Positions 6,842-13,695 of a stretch of 14,710 nt of DNA are shown here, one piece after another (the stretch's first letter is position 1; each line of letters begins with the position of its first letter). A model generated the notes under the pieces. The model saw nothing but the letters and a program-made list of their open reading frames with translations, made no database searches and was not told the origin of the DNA. Both the position numbers and the translations under genes were made by a program. Source of the stretch: Trebonia sp. (GTDB lineage Bacteria > Actinomycetota > Actinomycetes > Streptosporangiales > Streptosporangiaceae); contig JASHPP010000680.1 in the NCBI GenBank assembly GCA_030038035.1, positions 1 to 14,710 on the forward strand, given 5' to 3'.

Positions 6842-6878
6842 TAGTGGGACTCAGCCGTCCGGCGGCTGAGTCCCACTA
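6842..6878. repeat. Perfect 16-bp inverted repeat with 5-base loop
   Basis: The arms TAGTGGGACTCAGCCG (6842-6857) and CGGCTGAGTCCCACTA (6863-6878) are exact reverse complements around TCCGG. It sits between two divergent genes, 96 bases before the NUDIX start and 249 bases before the CBASS operon, where no transcript ends according to the gene map. Neither side has a T-run. It could be a terminator shielding the CBASS operon, an operator, or the trace of a mobile element boundary. Confidence 0.8.
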
Positions 6879-7127
6879 CAGTACGTCCTGACAGGTCGCG
6901 GGATACGGATAGGCGGAACAGGTGACCTATGGGTCACTCTTCAGCCCGGCGGACCTCCGTTCCTCATTCGAGGACATTTGATTCAAAACGGGTGCGCCGC
7001 CTCGCGACCCGCTGGCTGTCGGTGGTCGGTGCTACCGTCGCGAGCGGAGTAATCGGGATGAGATGACCGCCGCAGATGCGCCTCCGGCCTAGGAGCACGT
7101 TTGCGGCACTGCAACAGGGGGTTAAGG
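6879..7127. promoter_or_regulatory. Intergenic leader of the CBASS operon
   Basis: These 249 bases hold no credible gene (the whole NUDIX-CBASS gap is 6747-7127). Two small symmetric sites are visible: GTGACC-TATG-GGTCAC at 6922-6937, and TTTGATTCAAA at 6977-6987 in a locally AT-richer patch. Either could bind a regulator. The only -10-like hexamers I find (for example TACCGT at 7033-7038) lack a convincing -35 partner, so the promoter is not placed. No CapW- or CapH-type CBASS repressor gene lies next to it. Confidence 0.4.
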
Positions 7128-8159
7128 ATGGCAGCGCTCGCCACGCAGTTCAAGCAGGCGCTCGGCGGCATCGAGCCGGGGGACGACGCGAAGAATGCAG
7201 CGGATGCCCATAAGCAGGTCAGCGCCGTTCTTGAAGATGACGGGCGGTTGCAGAACCTCGGCGTCTCGTGCTTCCTCATCGGCTCTTACGGGCGGGACGT
7301 GTCAATCAGGCGCGTGAAGGACGTCGATGTGTTCGCGCGGCTGAAGAAGGCTACTTCTACCCTGCGGCCGGGCGACATCCTCGACCATGTCACCGAGGTT
7401 CTGGAGAAGGCGTTCCCGGGTTGCGTGGAGCGCCAGCATCGGTCGGTCAAGGTGGAGTTTCCTGACTTCGACCTGTGTGTCGACGTCGTCATCGCCCGGC
7501 CCTGCGTCGATCACCCCGACGACCACTGGCAGATCCCCGAGAAGATCGAGGACGACGGCCGGGCCAGCTGGGTCGAGACGAACCCGACGGCAATGGGCGA
7601 GCTTAAGACGGCCGCGAACAAGGAGTTCCTGCTCTCCGACGACAACCCGGGCAGCGGCGTGTACGTGCCGATGGTCAAGCTCGTGCGGCAGGTGCGCCGT
7701 ACCTGGGTCGTCGATCAGCCCGGCGGCTACTACTTTGAAGTCCTCGCTTACCACGCGTTCCAGGATCTCCAGCCGAACGAGAACACCGTCGCTGGCTACC
7801 TCACCGTGATCCTCCGTGAAATCGCCGACCGGCTACCCGACTACGAAGAGGAGGGTCCGGCCGATCCCACGCTCGACGGCCGCACGATCAAGACGAAGGC
7901 AACACCAGACCAGATCAAGGCCGCGGCCGAGCGCATGGCCGAGGCCGCCGATCTTGCAGAGAAGGCGCTCAAAGAGGATAACTCCTGCAAGAGCGCCGTC
8001 TTGTGGCGGGAATTGCTCGGGGAGACACACAACACCGACAATCCCCAGAATGTCTTCCCGCTGCCGGACTACTGCAACGAGGACGGCTCAACGAGGACGG
8101 CCAGCACGATCGTTAAGGGGGCCCCTGCCGTACCCGCCGGCCGTGACCGGTACGCGTGA
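7128..8159 (+). CDS. CBASS CD-NTase (cGAS/DncV-like nucleotidyltransferase)
   Basis: This 343-residue enzyme should make a cyclic di- or trinucleotide alarm signal from NTPs when phage is sensed. The nucleotidyltransferase signature is present: G52-S53-Y54-GRDVSI, then D65-V66-D67 and D119 in FDLCVDVVIA, the three metal-binding acidic positions. Length and neighbours fit the CD-NTases that accompany SAVED effectors (clade D is my best guess). The C-terminus is a long helix followed by a flexible tail ending GRDRYA; type II CD-NTases use such a free C-terminal tail as the residue joined by Cap2. ATG 7128 is chosen over the upstream TTG because AGGGGG lies six bases before it. Its TGA overlaps the GTG of cap2 (GTGA). 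Codon choice is visibly less GC-biased than in the left part, which suggests transfer. Confidence 0.93.
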   Translation: MAALATQFKQALGGIEPGDDAKNAADAHKQVSAVLEDDGRLQNLGVSCFLIGSYGRDVSIRRVKDVDVFARLKKATSTLRPGDILDHVTEVLEKAFPGCVERQHRSVKVEFPDFDLCVDVVIARPCVDHPDDHWQIPEKIEDDGRASWVETNPTAMGELKTAANKEFLLSDDNPGSGVYVPMVKLVRQVRRTWVVDQPGGYYFEVLAYHAFQDLQPNENTVAGYLTVILREIADRLPDYEEEGPADPTLDGRTIKTKATPDQIKAAAERMAEAADLAEKALKEDNSCKSAVLWRELLGETHNTDNPQNVFPLPDYCNEDGSTRTASTIVKGAPAVPAGRDRYA

Positions 8160-8288
8160 TCGGACCCTTGAGCGCAGACACGGACCTTTGGCGCGAGAAG
8201 CTCGTCGCGCTCGGGTTCAGCGACGACGGCGAACGCCTCCGCGGGCCGGTCTCGTGGGCGGCCCCCCCTGGGCACGGTAACAGCGCGC
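8156..8288 (+). other. N-terminal part of the Cap2 E2 domain in a different frame; frame break at a C7 run
   Basis: A GTG at 8156 overlaps the CD-NTase stop and opens a frame reading IGPLSADTDLWREKLVALGF and continuing to LRGPVSWAAPPG, a sensible start for the Cap2 E2-like domain. The rest of the domain is in another frame that, read back from 8289, gives LGTVTARVEITPGEMFPF. Removing one C from the run at 8262-8268 joins them as SWAAPLGTVTARVEI. The operon's other junctions are ATGA/GTGA overlaps, so the true cap2 start is almost certainly 8156. The break may be a real mutation, a sequencing error, or slippage at the homopolymer. Confidence 0.75.
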
Positions 8289-9695
8289 GTGGAAATCACG
8301 CCCGGGGAGATGTTCCCGTTTACGCAACCGCGCGTCGTCATCCTCGATGCCGGCACGCCGCTCGAGGTGACCTTCCACATCAACTACGACGGGTCGCTCT
8401 GTCTATGGGACAACGACTGGGCGGTTGACGAAGCCCCGTGGCGTGACCCGCAGACCCTGTTGCACCGCATCGGTGGATGGCTACGAAGCACGGCATCCGG
8501 ATGGCAGGGCGACGACATCTGCGACCTTGAGCGCTACCTCGAACAGGACCACGACAACCTCATTCTCTACGACGCAACCGAGCTAGTTGCCGACCGGGCC
8601 GTACGCACCGTGGCCGGACCGACACCGGCGGCCACTCTCGTGACCAGCGAGCAGCGTCGCGTTGATAACCTCCGCGATCTTCGTAAGCGCCAGCGCAAGG
8701 ACAAACGACTCGCATGGGTTGCAGACATCGGTGCCATCGAACGCCCGCTCCGCACCTGGGACGACGTTGCTACGGCGCTCGGCGCCCGGAGAGACGAGAT
8801 CGTTCGGCTATTCAGCTTCGGTATGATCGACTTGCTCCTGCTGCGTTACTCTCGCGGCCGCACAAACTCTGTCCTCGCGCTTAAGGTCCACTGGTCTCCT
8901 GCAGGCATCCGGGTGACCGCGTGCGAAAGCGCCGACATGAGCGCGGCCACGCGCAGCCTGCGCGCCGGGCCTGCGGCCCCGAAACTCGCCGAGGTGAAGG
9001 TAGCCGTGGTGGGTTGCGGCGCGATCGGGTCCTTCGCCGCCGACCTGCTGTTTCGGGCAGGCGTGCGCCAGTTGACGCTGTGCGACGGCGAGCGGCTTAG
9101 GCCCGGCAACGTCGTACGGCACCTTGCTGGAGCGGAGCAAGTGGGCCGGGCGAAGACGCTTGCAGTGCGCAACTGCCTCGCTCGCGTTGACGCGAACGTT
9201 GACGGCGTGAAGTGCATCTCCCAGCCGCTTCTCTATCTCGATGAAGCCACAGCCCTCGTGCGCGGCCATCACGTCGTGCTCGACGCGACCGCCAACGCCC
9301 GGGCCAGCAGCCTGCTCGCTACTGCGATCGACGTGGTAGGTCCGGGCCTCGGTCACGCGGTGGTGTCCGCTTGTGTACAGCGGGACGGTGACGTCCTGCG
9401 CGTGGACCGGCTGCCGCTACGTGGCGCGGAGAGGTATCTGCCGGCTCTGCCGCTGCTGGACGATGCCGCCCGTCCCCGGGAGCAGGGGTGCGGCAATCCC
9501 GTCTCACCGACACCGCCTGGAGCCGTCATCGCCGCCGCCGAACTCGCCCACCGGGTTGTCATCGACGAGGCCACCCGCGCCTGCACGCTTCCCGCAACGA
9601 TTGCGGAGGTTCGCCTGGCTCAGCCCGAACCACCCTATGATCAGGTCGGGCGCCTCACGTCCGAGGAGGCGACGGCACCCGGGAGTGTGAGATGA
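8289..9695 (+). CDS. cap2: CBASS Cap2, E2-E1 fusion (ThiF-like activating enzyme)
   Basis: Cap2 activates the CD-NTase C-terminus with ATP and joins it to a target, priming signal synthesis. The open part has 468 residues. Its N-terminal part is E2-like, with the catalytic Cys at C38 in the motif YDGSLCLWDNDW. After a linker (110-235) comes the E1 adenylation domain: VGCGAIGS (241-248) for ATP, D266 and N274/R277/H278 in CDGERLRPGNVVRH, and a likely catalytic Cys at 401 (REQGCGNPVSP). No separate ubiquitin-like protein is encoded, as usual in CBASS. The first ~37 residues of the domain lie in the frame starting at 8156, so the GTG at 8289 is only the first in-frame start. The stop overlaps cap3 (ATGA). 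Confidence 0.88.
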   Translation: MEITPGEMFPFTQPRVVILDAGTPLEVTFHINYDGSLCLWDNDWAVDEAPWRDPQTLLHRIGGWLRSTASGWQGDDICDLERYLEQDHDNLILYDATELVADRAVRTVAGPTPAATLVTSEQRRVDNLRDLRKRQRKDKRLAWVADIGAIERPLRTWDDVATALGARRDEIVRLFSFGMIDLLLLRYSRGRTNSVLALKVHWSPAGIRVTACESADMSAATRSLRAGPAAPKLAEVKVAVVGCGAIGSFAADLLFRAGVRQLTLCDGERLRPGNVVRHLAGAEQVGRAKTLAVRNCLARVDANVDGVKCISQPLLYLDEATALVRGHHVVLDATANARASSLLATAIDVVGPGLGHAVVSACVQRDGDVLRVDRLPLRGAERYLPALPLLDDAARPREQGCGNPVSPTPPGAVIAAAELAHRVVIDEATRACTLPATIAEVRLAQPEPPYDQVGRLTSEEATAPGSVR

Positions 9696-10159
9696 GGCAG
9701 TCGCCGCTGGCCGTCGCCGTGCACGTAGACGTGACTACCGGGATTGCCGCTGCGGCTGCATCAGCCCATCCCCGGGAGACCGGGGGGCTGCTGCTGGGAT
9801 GGTGGGCCGACGGGCGGGTCGCCGTACGGCACGCCGTGGAGGTGCCCGATCCGCACGCCACCACGTCGTCCTGGAGCCGGGACGAACTCCGCGCGCAGGC
9901 CGCCCTCGACACTGCCTTGGCCGAGTACCAGCACCCTTGGCTTGGGTATGTCGGCGACTGGCATAGTCATCCTGCTGCTTGCGGCGCGAGTGGACAGGAC
10001 CTGGTGTCGATCAGACGGGCCTCCCGCCAGTATGAGCAGCCGCTTGTGCTGCTCATACATCGTGCCGACGGTGTCTTTGAGACGATCGGAGCCTGCCGGG
10101 GGCACCGCCGGCAAGCGATTCTGCTGATGACAGCGCCGGAAGGAGCAGGCACACCATGA
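9692..10159 (+). CDS. cap3: CBASS Cap3, JAB/JAMM-type isopeptidase
   Basis: Cap3 is a zinc protease that removes the Cap2-made conjugate from the CD-NTase and so damps signalling. The 155-residue protein shows the JAMM set: E29 in HPRETGGLLLG, H91 and H93 in GDWHSHP, and Ser100 and D103 in GASGQD. It is a single domain of the usual Cap3 length. Start ATG overlaps the cap2 stop and its own stop overlaps the next ATG, so expression is tightly coupled to the operon. Confidence 0.92.
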   Translation: MRQSPLAVAVHVDVTTGIAAAAASAHPRETGGLLLGWWADGRVAVRHAVEVPDPHATTSSWSRDELRAQAALDTALAEYQHPWLGYVGDWHSHPAACGASGQDLVSIRRASRQYEQPLVLLIHRADGVFETIGACRGHRRQAILLMTAPEGAGTP

Positions 10160-11628
10160 CAGCACCCCGGCCGGCTGAGGGGCACGCCTCCCGATCCGGT
10201 GTCCGCCGCAGCGGCGATGCTTACCAGGACCTCGTCGTGTGGGGTGCCGCGATGCGCGTCATCGGCCCGGGCAGCCGGTTCACGCAGGTCGAGGTAGAGG
10301 TCAATGGCGTCGGCAACGTTGACGACGTCATCCTGCGCAGCACCGCGGGCGACCGCTTCGGGCAGGTGAAGTGGGCCACGACCACGGCATCACAGGTTGA
10401 CGAGGACTTCCTGACGTCCTCATCGGGGAATGAGAAGTCCCTTCTGCAGAAGCTACACCGAAGCTACGGTGCGCTCCGAACCGCCTGCGGAACACCCACC
10501 CTTGAGCTGATCACGAACAGAACCCTCGACGGCACCCACCCCCTTCTTGGGCACGTCGACGGGCGAACCGACCTGCTCGTCCCCTACGCCACGCTGGCCG
10601 GCCCCAAGACCGAAGCCGGGAAGGCATTGCAGGCATGGGCCGATCATGTCGGGGTATCCCGTGACGACCTGCTCGAGATGCTCAGCCATCTCGTCTTCCG
10701 CACCGGGCTGACTGTCAGCGCCGAACGCGACCACGTCCAGACGCTGATGATTGCTGCCGGCCTCGACGGGAGCGATGACGCGCTGCAGCGCGGACTTGGC
10801 TGCGTCGCCGACTGGGTCCAGGGCGGCAAGCGCCTCGTGCCCGCTGCGGAGATCCGCGAGGCTGCCGACCGAATGGGGCTGCGCCGGTCGGAGCCAGCCG
10901 CTGTCCTCGTCGTGCAGGCCATCGACATCGACCCGCACGCCGACGAGGCGACGATCACCCTCGACTGGGTGGACCTGTTTGACGGCAATGACCCGAAGCT
11001 CCGCTTCCAGCCACATGACCCTGCCGGATGGACCCAGATAGACCGCGATCTCATCGACGCGGCAGTTGCGTTGGAAAACGACGGCTGGAGGTCAGTGCTC
11101 GTCCGAGGGGCACTCCGGCAGGCGACATTCTTCCGCGTCGGCACAGTGCTGCCGACGACCCGCGGCCACACCCTTCGGTACAAACAGGGCAAGCAACTGT
11201 GGTCGACCGACGCGCCGAAAGCGCCCATCGCGGCACCGCAGGCGCTGCCAACGCCCTTCAGCGCAGGCACCGACCTCGCCGTGGCTGTCGGCGTGGCCGT
11301 CGACCCGACGACCGCCGTACTCGGCTACGTCCAAGCCGCAGCGCTCCCCATCGATCACCTGCTCACGATCCTGCCTGCCCAGGGCGCAGACGACCAAGCA
11401 GTCGCCAGCGCCGGACAGGCCGTCACGTACGCTCAGAAGATCCGCGATCTGGTCCGGGGGGACCTTGAGCAGCACCCGGACACACAGCGCATCCACCTGT
11501 TCCTCGCCGGCCCCGGCGGCCTTGCCCTGCTTCTCGGCCACCGATGGAACCGCACCCGGCCGACAGTTGTCTATGAGCACCTAGGTCCGGGACACGGCTA
11601 CACGCCGGCATTCTTCGCCAACGCCTGA
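10156..11628 (+). CDS. cap4: CBASS effector Cap4: DUF4297-type nuclease fused to a SAVED domain
   Basis: This 490-residue effector is expected to degrade dsDNA without sequence choice once its SAVED domain binds the cyclic nucleotide, killing the infected cell. The N-terminal part (15-80) has restriction-endonuclease features: GDAYQ (20-24), E47/E49, D56-D57 and Q70-V-K72 in the FGQVKWA strand, matching the PD-(D/E)xK type of DUF4297. The middle (about 90-240) is helical. Residues from about 280 to the end match SAVED: a strand with VLVRGALRQATFFRVG, GTDLAVAVGVAVDP, then IHLFLAGPGGLALLLGHRWN and VVYEHL. ATG overlaps the cap3 stop and GGAAGGAG lies about ten bases upstream. The 3' end overlaps the convergent HATPase gene by 31 bases. 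Confidence 0.88.
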   Translation: MTAPRPAEGHASRSGVRRSGDAYQDLVVWGAAMRVIGPGSRFTQVEVEVNGVGNVDDVILRSTAGDRFGQVKWATTTASQVDEDFLTSSSGNEKSLLQKLHRSYGALRTACGTPTLELITNRTLDGTHPLLGHVDGRTDLLVPYATLAGPKTEAGKALQAWADHVGVSRDDLLEMLSHLVFRTGLTVSAERDHVQTLMIAAGLDGSDDALQRGLGCVADWVQGGKRLVPAAEIREAADRMGLRRSEPAAVLVVQAIDIDPHADEATITLDWVDLFDGNDPKLRFQPHDPAGWTQIDRDLIDAAVALENDGWRSVLVRGALRQATFFRVGTVLPTTRGHTLRYKQGKQLWSTDAPKAPIAAPQALPTPFSAGTDLAVAVGVAVDPTTAVLGYVQAAALPIDHLLTILPAQGADDQAVASAGQAVTYAQKIRDLVRGDLEQHPDTQRIHLFLAGPGGLALLLGHRWNRTRPTVVYEHLGPGHGYTPAFFANA

Positions 11629-12107
11629 CGCGGCGAGATCCTGCCTAACCAGCTTTCCGTCCATCGGATAGGCGCCTGCTCACCGCCGATAGTCTGGTCG
11701 TACAGCGGCTGCAATAAGGCCTGTAGTACGAACCAGGTCACAACCCGCCCACCGCGCCTTCGCCACCCCCATCGCACCGCGAGGGCAGCAACGAGCTGGA
11801 GCCCGCGCCCGCCTTCCGCATCACGGTCGGCGGGACGTAGCTCCGGCGTCCCCAGCCCGGCTCGGTCCGTGACCTCGACACGGACCATGCCGTCCCCTAC
11901 CCTGACCGCGACCGTGACCGTCTCCCCAGCAGCGCCCGAGCCGGAGTGCCGCCCAGAATTGCCGAAGATCTCGCTGACCAGCAGTTCAGCGTCATCCCCG
12001 CACGGGTGCCCGGGGCCGAGCACCGCGCCCACGAACGCACGGGCGGCTCGCGCCCGCTCCGCCCGTCCCGCAAGCGTCACGGTCTCCCGGACCGCCCGCC
12101 CAGCCAT
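11598..12107 (-). CDS. ATP-binding protein of the anti-sigma/RsbW-like HATPase_c_2 type
   Basis: This 169-residue protein has the GHKL motifs DDAELLVSEIFGNSGRHS (N-box), VTDRAGLGTPEL (G1) and EGGRGLQLVAAL (G2), with the closing strand VRWGWRRRGGRVVTWFVL. Family members normally end at that strand; here about 40 further residues continue into the CBASS-flanking DNA and overlap cap4. The tail does not look domain-like, so the native stop may have been lost when the neighbouring DNA arrived. The ATG at 12107 is preferred to the longer frame beginning at 12206 because the family domain starts there and AGGAAGG lies upstream. It is only loosely similar to the HATPase at 3138-3683, so recent duplication is unlikely. 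Confidence 0.82.
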   Translation of the reverse strand: MAGRAVRETVTLAGRAERARAARAFVGAVLGPGHPCGDDAELLVSEIFGNSGRHSGSGAAGETVTVAVRVGDGMVRVEVTDRAGLGTPELRPADRDAEGGRGLQLVAALAVRWGWRRRGGRVVTWFVLQALLQPLYDQTIGGEQAPIRWTESWLGRISPRQALAKNAGV

Positions 12108-12357
12108 CAGCGCACCCGCCCTTCCTGGCCGCCCCGTCCCGGGAAATCGCGCGGGCCAGCGGGCGGACACATGCGGATGCACGCCCGACTCGGCGGCAAA
12201 CGTCAAGCCCAGACAGCCCCCGGAACGGGCACCGGAACCCCGTCAAGCGGCTACCCACACCGCTCCCTGGCCCCGATTCCCGTCCGCCATGCGTCCGTGA
12301 ACACCGCAACATGACGGTCTACAGCGACCCAAGGTGACACATGCTGGGACAGAGAAG
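12108..12357. other. Intergenic region without a gene
   Basis: I see no supported gene between the HATPase start and the terminator of tRNA-Tyr. The open frames in this stretch are strongly Arg/Pro-rich and have no ribosome sites. Nothing repeated or symmetric stands out. Confidence 0.5.
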
Positions 12358-12398
12358 AAACGCCCCGCCAGCACGAGAATTCGCAGCTAGCGGGGCGC
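12358..12398 (-). terminator. Intrinsic terminator of tRNA-Tyr
   Basis: Read on the minus strand, CGCCCCGC (12397-12390) and GCGGGGCG (12368-12361) pair around a 21-base loop and are followed by TTTCTTCT (12360-12353). It lies just after the tRNA 3' end and is the clearest intrinsic terminator in the window. Confidence 0.8.
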
Positions 12399-12410
12399 TT
12401 TCGCTGGTGG

Positions 12411-12492
12411 TGGCAGGTCCAGGGTTCGAACCTGGGTAGGCGAAGCCGACGGTTTTACAGACCGCTCCCTTTGGCCACTCGGGCAACCTGCC
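12411..12492 (-). tRNA. tRNA-Tyr(GTA)
   Basis: The acceptor arms GGCAGGT (12492-12486) and ACCTGCC (12418-12412) pair fully with discriminator A at 12411, followed by an encoded CCA (12410-12408). The anticodon loop CTGTAAA (12460-12454) gives anticodon GTA, and the stem is GCGGT/ACCGT. The T arm is CCAGG-TTCGAAC-CCTGG. The variable arm is long, as expected of bacterial tRNA-Tyr (class II). Transcription is on the minus strand, away from yajQ. Confidence 0.95.
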
Positions 12493-12626
12493 GGGTACCG
12501 CCGAGTGTGGCGGCAGAGAGAAGAATAGCGGACAGCACGACCGGTTGCGACGCGGACTATCCCGCAACCTCCCAACGTTCAGTGGCCATCGCGGCATCCG
12601 GCGTGGCGACCGAGACCGTACCCGTC

Positions 12627-12632
12627 TAACCT
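12627..12632 (+). promoter_or_regulatory. Possible -10 box of a leaderless yajQ message
   Basis: TAACCT ends seven bases before the yajQ ATG, which suggests transcription starts at or beside the start codon. The -35 region is poor, and GAGGG overlapping the gap could instead act as a very close ribosome site, so this is tentative. Confidence 0.35.
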
Positions 12633-12639
12633 GAGGGTC

Positions 12640-13134
12640 ATGCCCAGCGAGTCCAGCTTCGACATCGTCAGCAAGATCGATCGCCAGGAAGCCGACAACG
12701 CGCTCAACCAGGCGGCCAAGGAGATCAGCACCCGGTTCGACTTCCGCGGCGTGGGCGCGTCCATCGCCTGGTCGGGCGAGCACGGCGTCGAGATCCGCGC
12801 CAACAGCGAGGAGCGCGCTAAGGCGGTTCTCGACGTCTTCAAGGAGAAACTGGTCAAGCGCGGTGTCTCACTCAAGCACCTGGACGCGCCAGACCCACGG
12901 CTATCCGGCAAGGAGTACCGCATCTCCGTCACCCTGAAGGAGGGCATCTCCCAGGAGAACGCCAAGAAGGTCTCCAAGATCATCCGGGACGAGGGGCCGA
13001 GCGGGGTCCGCGCGCAGGTCCAGGGCGAGGAGCTCCGGGTGTCGTCCAAGAAGAAGGACGACCTGCAGGCCATCATCAGCCTGCTGAAATCCAAGGACTT
13101 CGACTTCGCCGTCCAGTTCACCAACTACAGGTGA
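12640..13134 (+). CDS. yajQ: YajQ family nucleotide-binding protein (DUF520)
   Basis: This 164-residue protein matches the family over its full length: [20 protein letters not shown] at the start, TRFDFRG, then [40 protein letters not shown] and the ending [10 protein letters not shown]. YajQ has two ferredoxin-like domains; some members bind cyclic di-GMP with a transcription partner, but whether this one does is unknown. It stands alone on the plus strand between tRNA-Tyr and a long convergent intergenic region. The ATG is the only sensible start. Confidence 0.95.
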   Translation: MPSESSFDIVSKIDRQEADNALNQAAKEISTRFDFRGVGASIAWSGEHGVEIRANSEERAKAVLDVFKEKLVKRGVSLKHLDAPDPRLSGKEYRISVTLKEGISQENAKKVSKIIRDEGPSGVRAQVQGEELRVSSKKKDDLQAIISLLKSKDFDFAVQFTNYR

Positions 13135-13221
13135 AACGCGGTGTGGCGGTGGCAGGCTGGCTCAGGCCCGGACGCCTGCCTGGGGGGCAATCTCAGATAG
13201 TGGGACGGTATCGGCGACTTG

Positions 13222-13280
13222 GGATACAAACCGCAGGGTTTCTGTCCGTTTTGCCAGGTTTATGCAAGCGTTTTGTATCC
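13222..13280. repeat. Spaced 9-bp inverted repeat in an AT-rich patch
   Basis: GGATACAAA (13222-13230) and TTTGTATCC (13272-13280) are exact reverse complements 41 bases apart, with partial matching of the inner flanks (CCGC against GCG). The patch is clearly more AT-rich than anything near it. Spacing and form resemble paired operator half-sites or the ends of a small element. Confidence 0.55.
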
Positions 13281-13350
13281 TATGAGCCTGCCCGGTAATA
13301 GCCTGCCCGTTCGGGGACCGCTCCAGGCTGGTACGGTCCCGGCGGCCATT

Positions 13351-13401
13351 GGCGGTGGGGCCCCCGCCACCAATAGGCTTGGCGCTGGGGGCCCCACCGC
13401 C
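13351..13401. terminator. Strong 15-bp hairpin, possible bidirectional terminator
   Basis: GGCGGTGGGGCCCCC (13351-13365) and GGGGGCCCCACCGCC (13387-13401) pair perfectly around a 21-base loop. It lies between two convergent genes, where a shared terminator is expected, though no T-run follows on either strand and it is 217 bases past yajQ. Confidence 0.55.
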
Positions 13402-13540
13402 AGAACGTGCGGCAACGTCAAGCGGGACCAACTACCGCAATCCGGATAAATCACCCGGATGGGTGCCGCCTGCGCCACGCCCGGGACGGCCAGCTGCAGT
13501 GAAAACCGGCGGCTCCGGGGGGAAGGGGTCTTTCCCGGTG

Positions 13541-13598
13541 CCTGGCCGGCGGGGCCTGGCCGGCGGGGCCGGTGCCGGGGCCGGGGCCGGGGCCGGGC
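13541..13598. repeat. GC-rich tandem repeats
   Basis: CCTGGCCGGCGGGG occurs twice back to back (13541-13554 and 13555-13568). It is followed by CCGGTG and three exact copies of CCGGGG (13575-13592), then CCGGGCG. The stretch is in the convergent intergenic region and would be prone to slippage and to length differences between strains. Confidence 0.75.
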
Positions 13599-13695
13599 GA
13601 TGCGGGGACGGTGGTAGCACGGACCGGGGTTGCCTGCGGGGCCAGGCCCTGGTGGCGCGGGCGGCCAGACTCCGCGTGTTGTTTATCCGCGAGCC

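Larger units (their letters stand above)
13135..13695. other. Convergent intergenic region, 561 bases, repeat-rich and without a supported gene
   Basis: yajQ ends at 13134 and the convergent kinase gene ends at 13696. Between them are a 9-bp inverted repeat in an AT-rich patch, a strong 15-bp hairpin, and GC-rich tandem repeats (listed separately). Open frames across it lack ribosome sites and are made of Gly/Pro/Ala runs imposed by the repeats. The AT-rich patch at 13221-13285 carries TATCCT, a good -10 hexamer, so a small untranslated RNA cannot be excluded. Confidence 0.5.

Noticed and set aside
6841..6850. ATAGTGGGAC shared with 13197-13206, a possible attachment repeat pair
   Set aside because: A 10-base match is expected many times by chance in a window of this size, and the flanks do not match.
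12319..12783. A 154-codon open frame on the minus strand
   Set aside because: It runs through tRNA-Tyr, its terminator and the antisense of yajQ, so it cannot be a gene.
13541..13598. A CRISPR-like array
   Set aside because: The repeats are short, directly adjacent and have no spacers; they are simple tandem repeats. No CRISPR array or cas gene is in the window.
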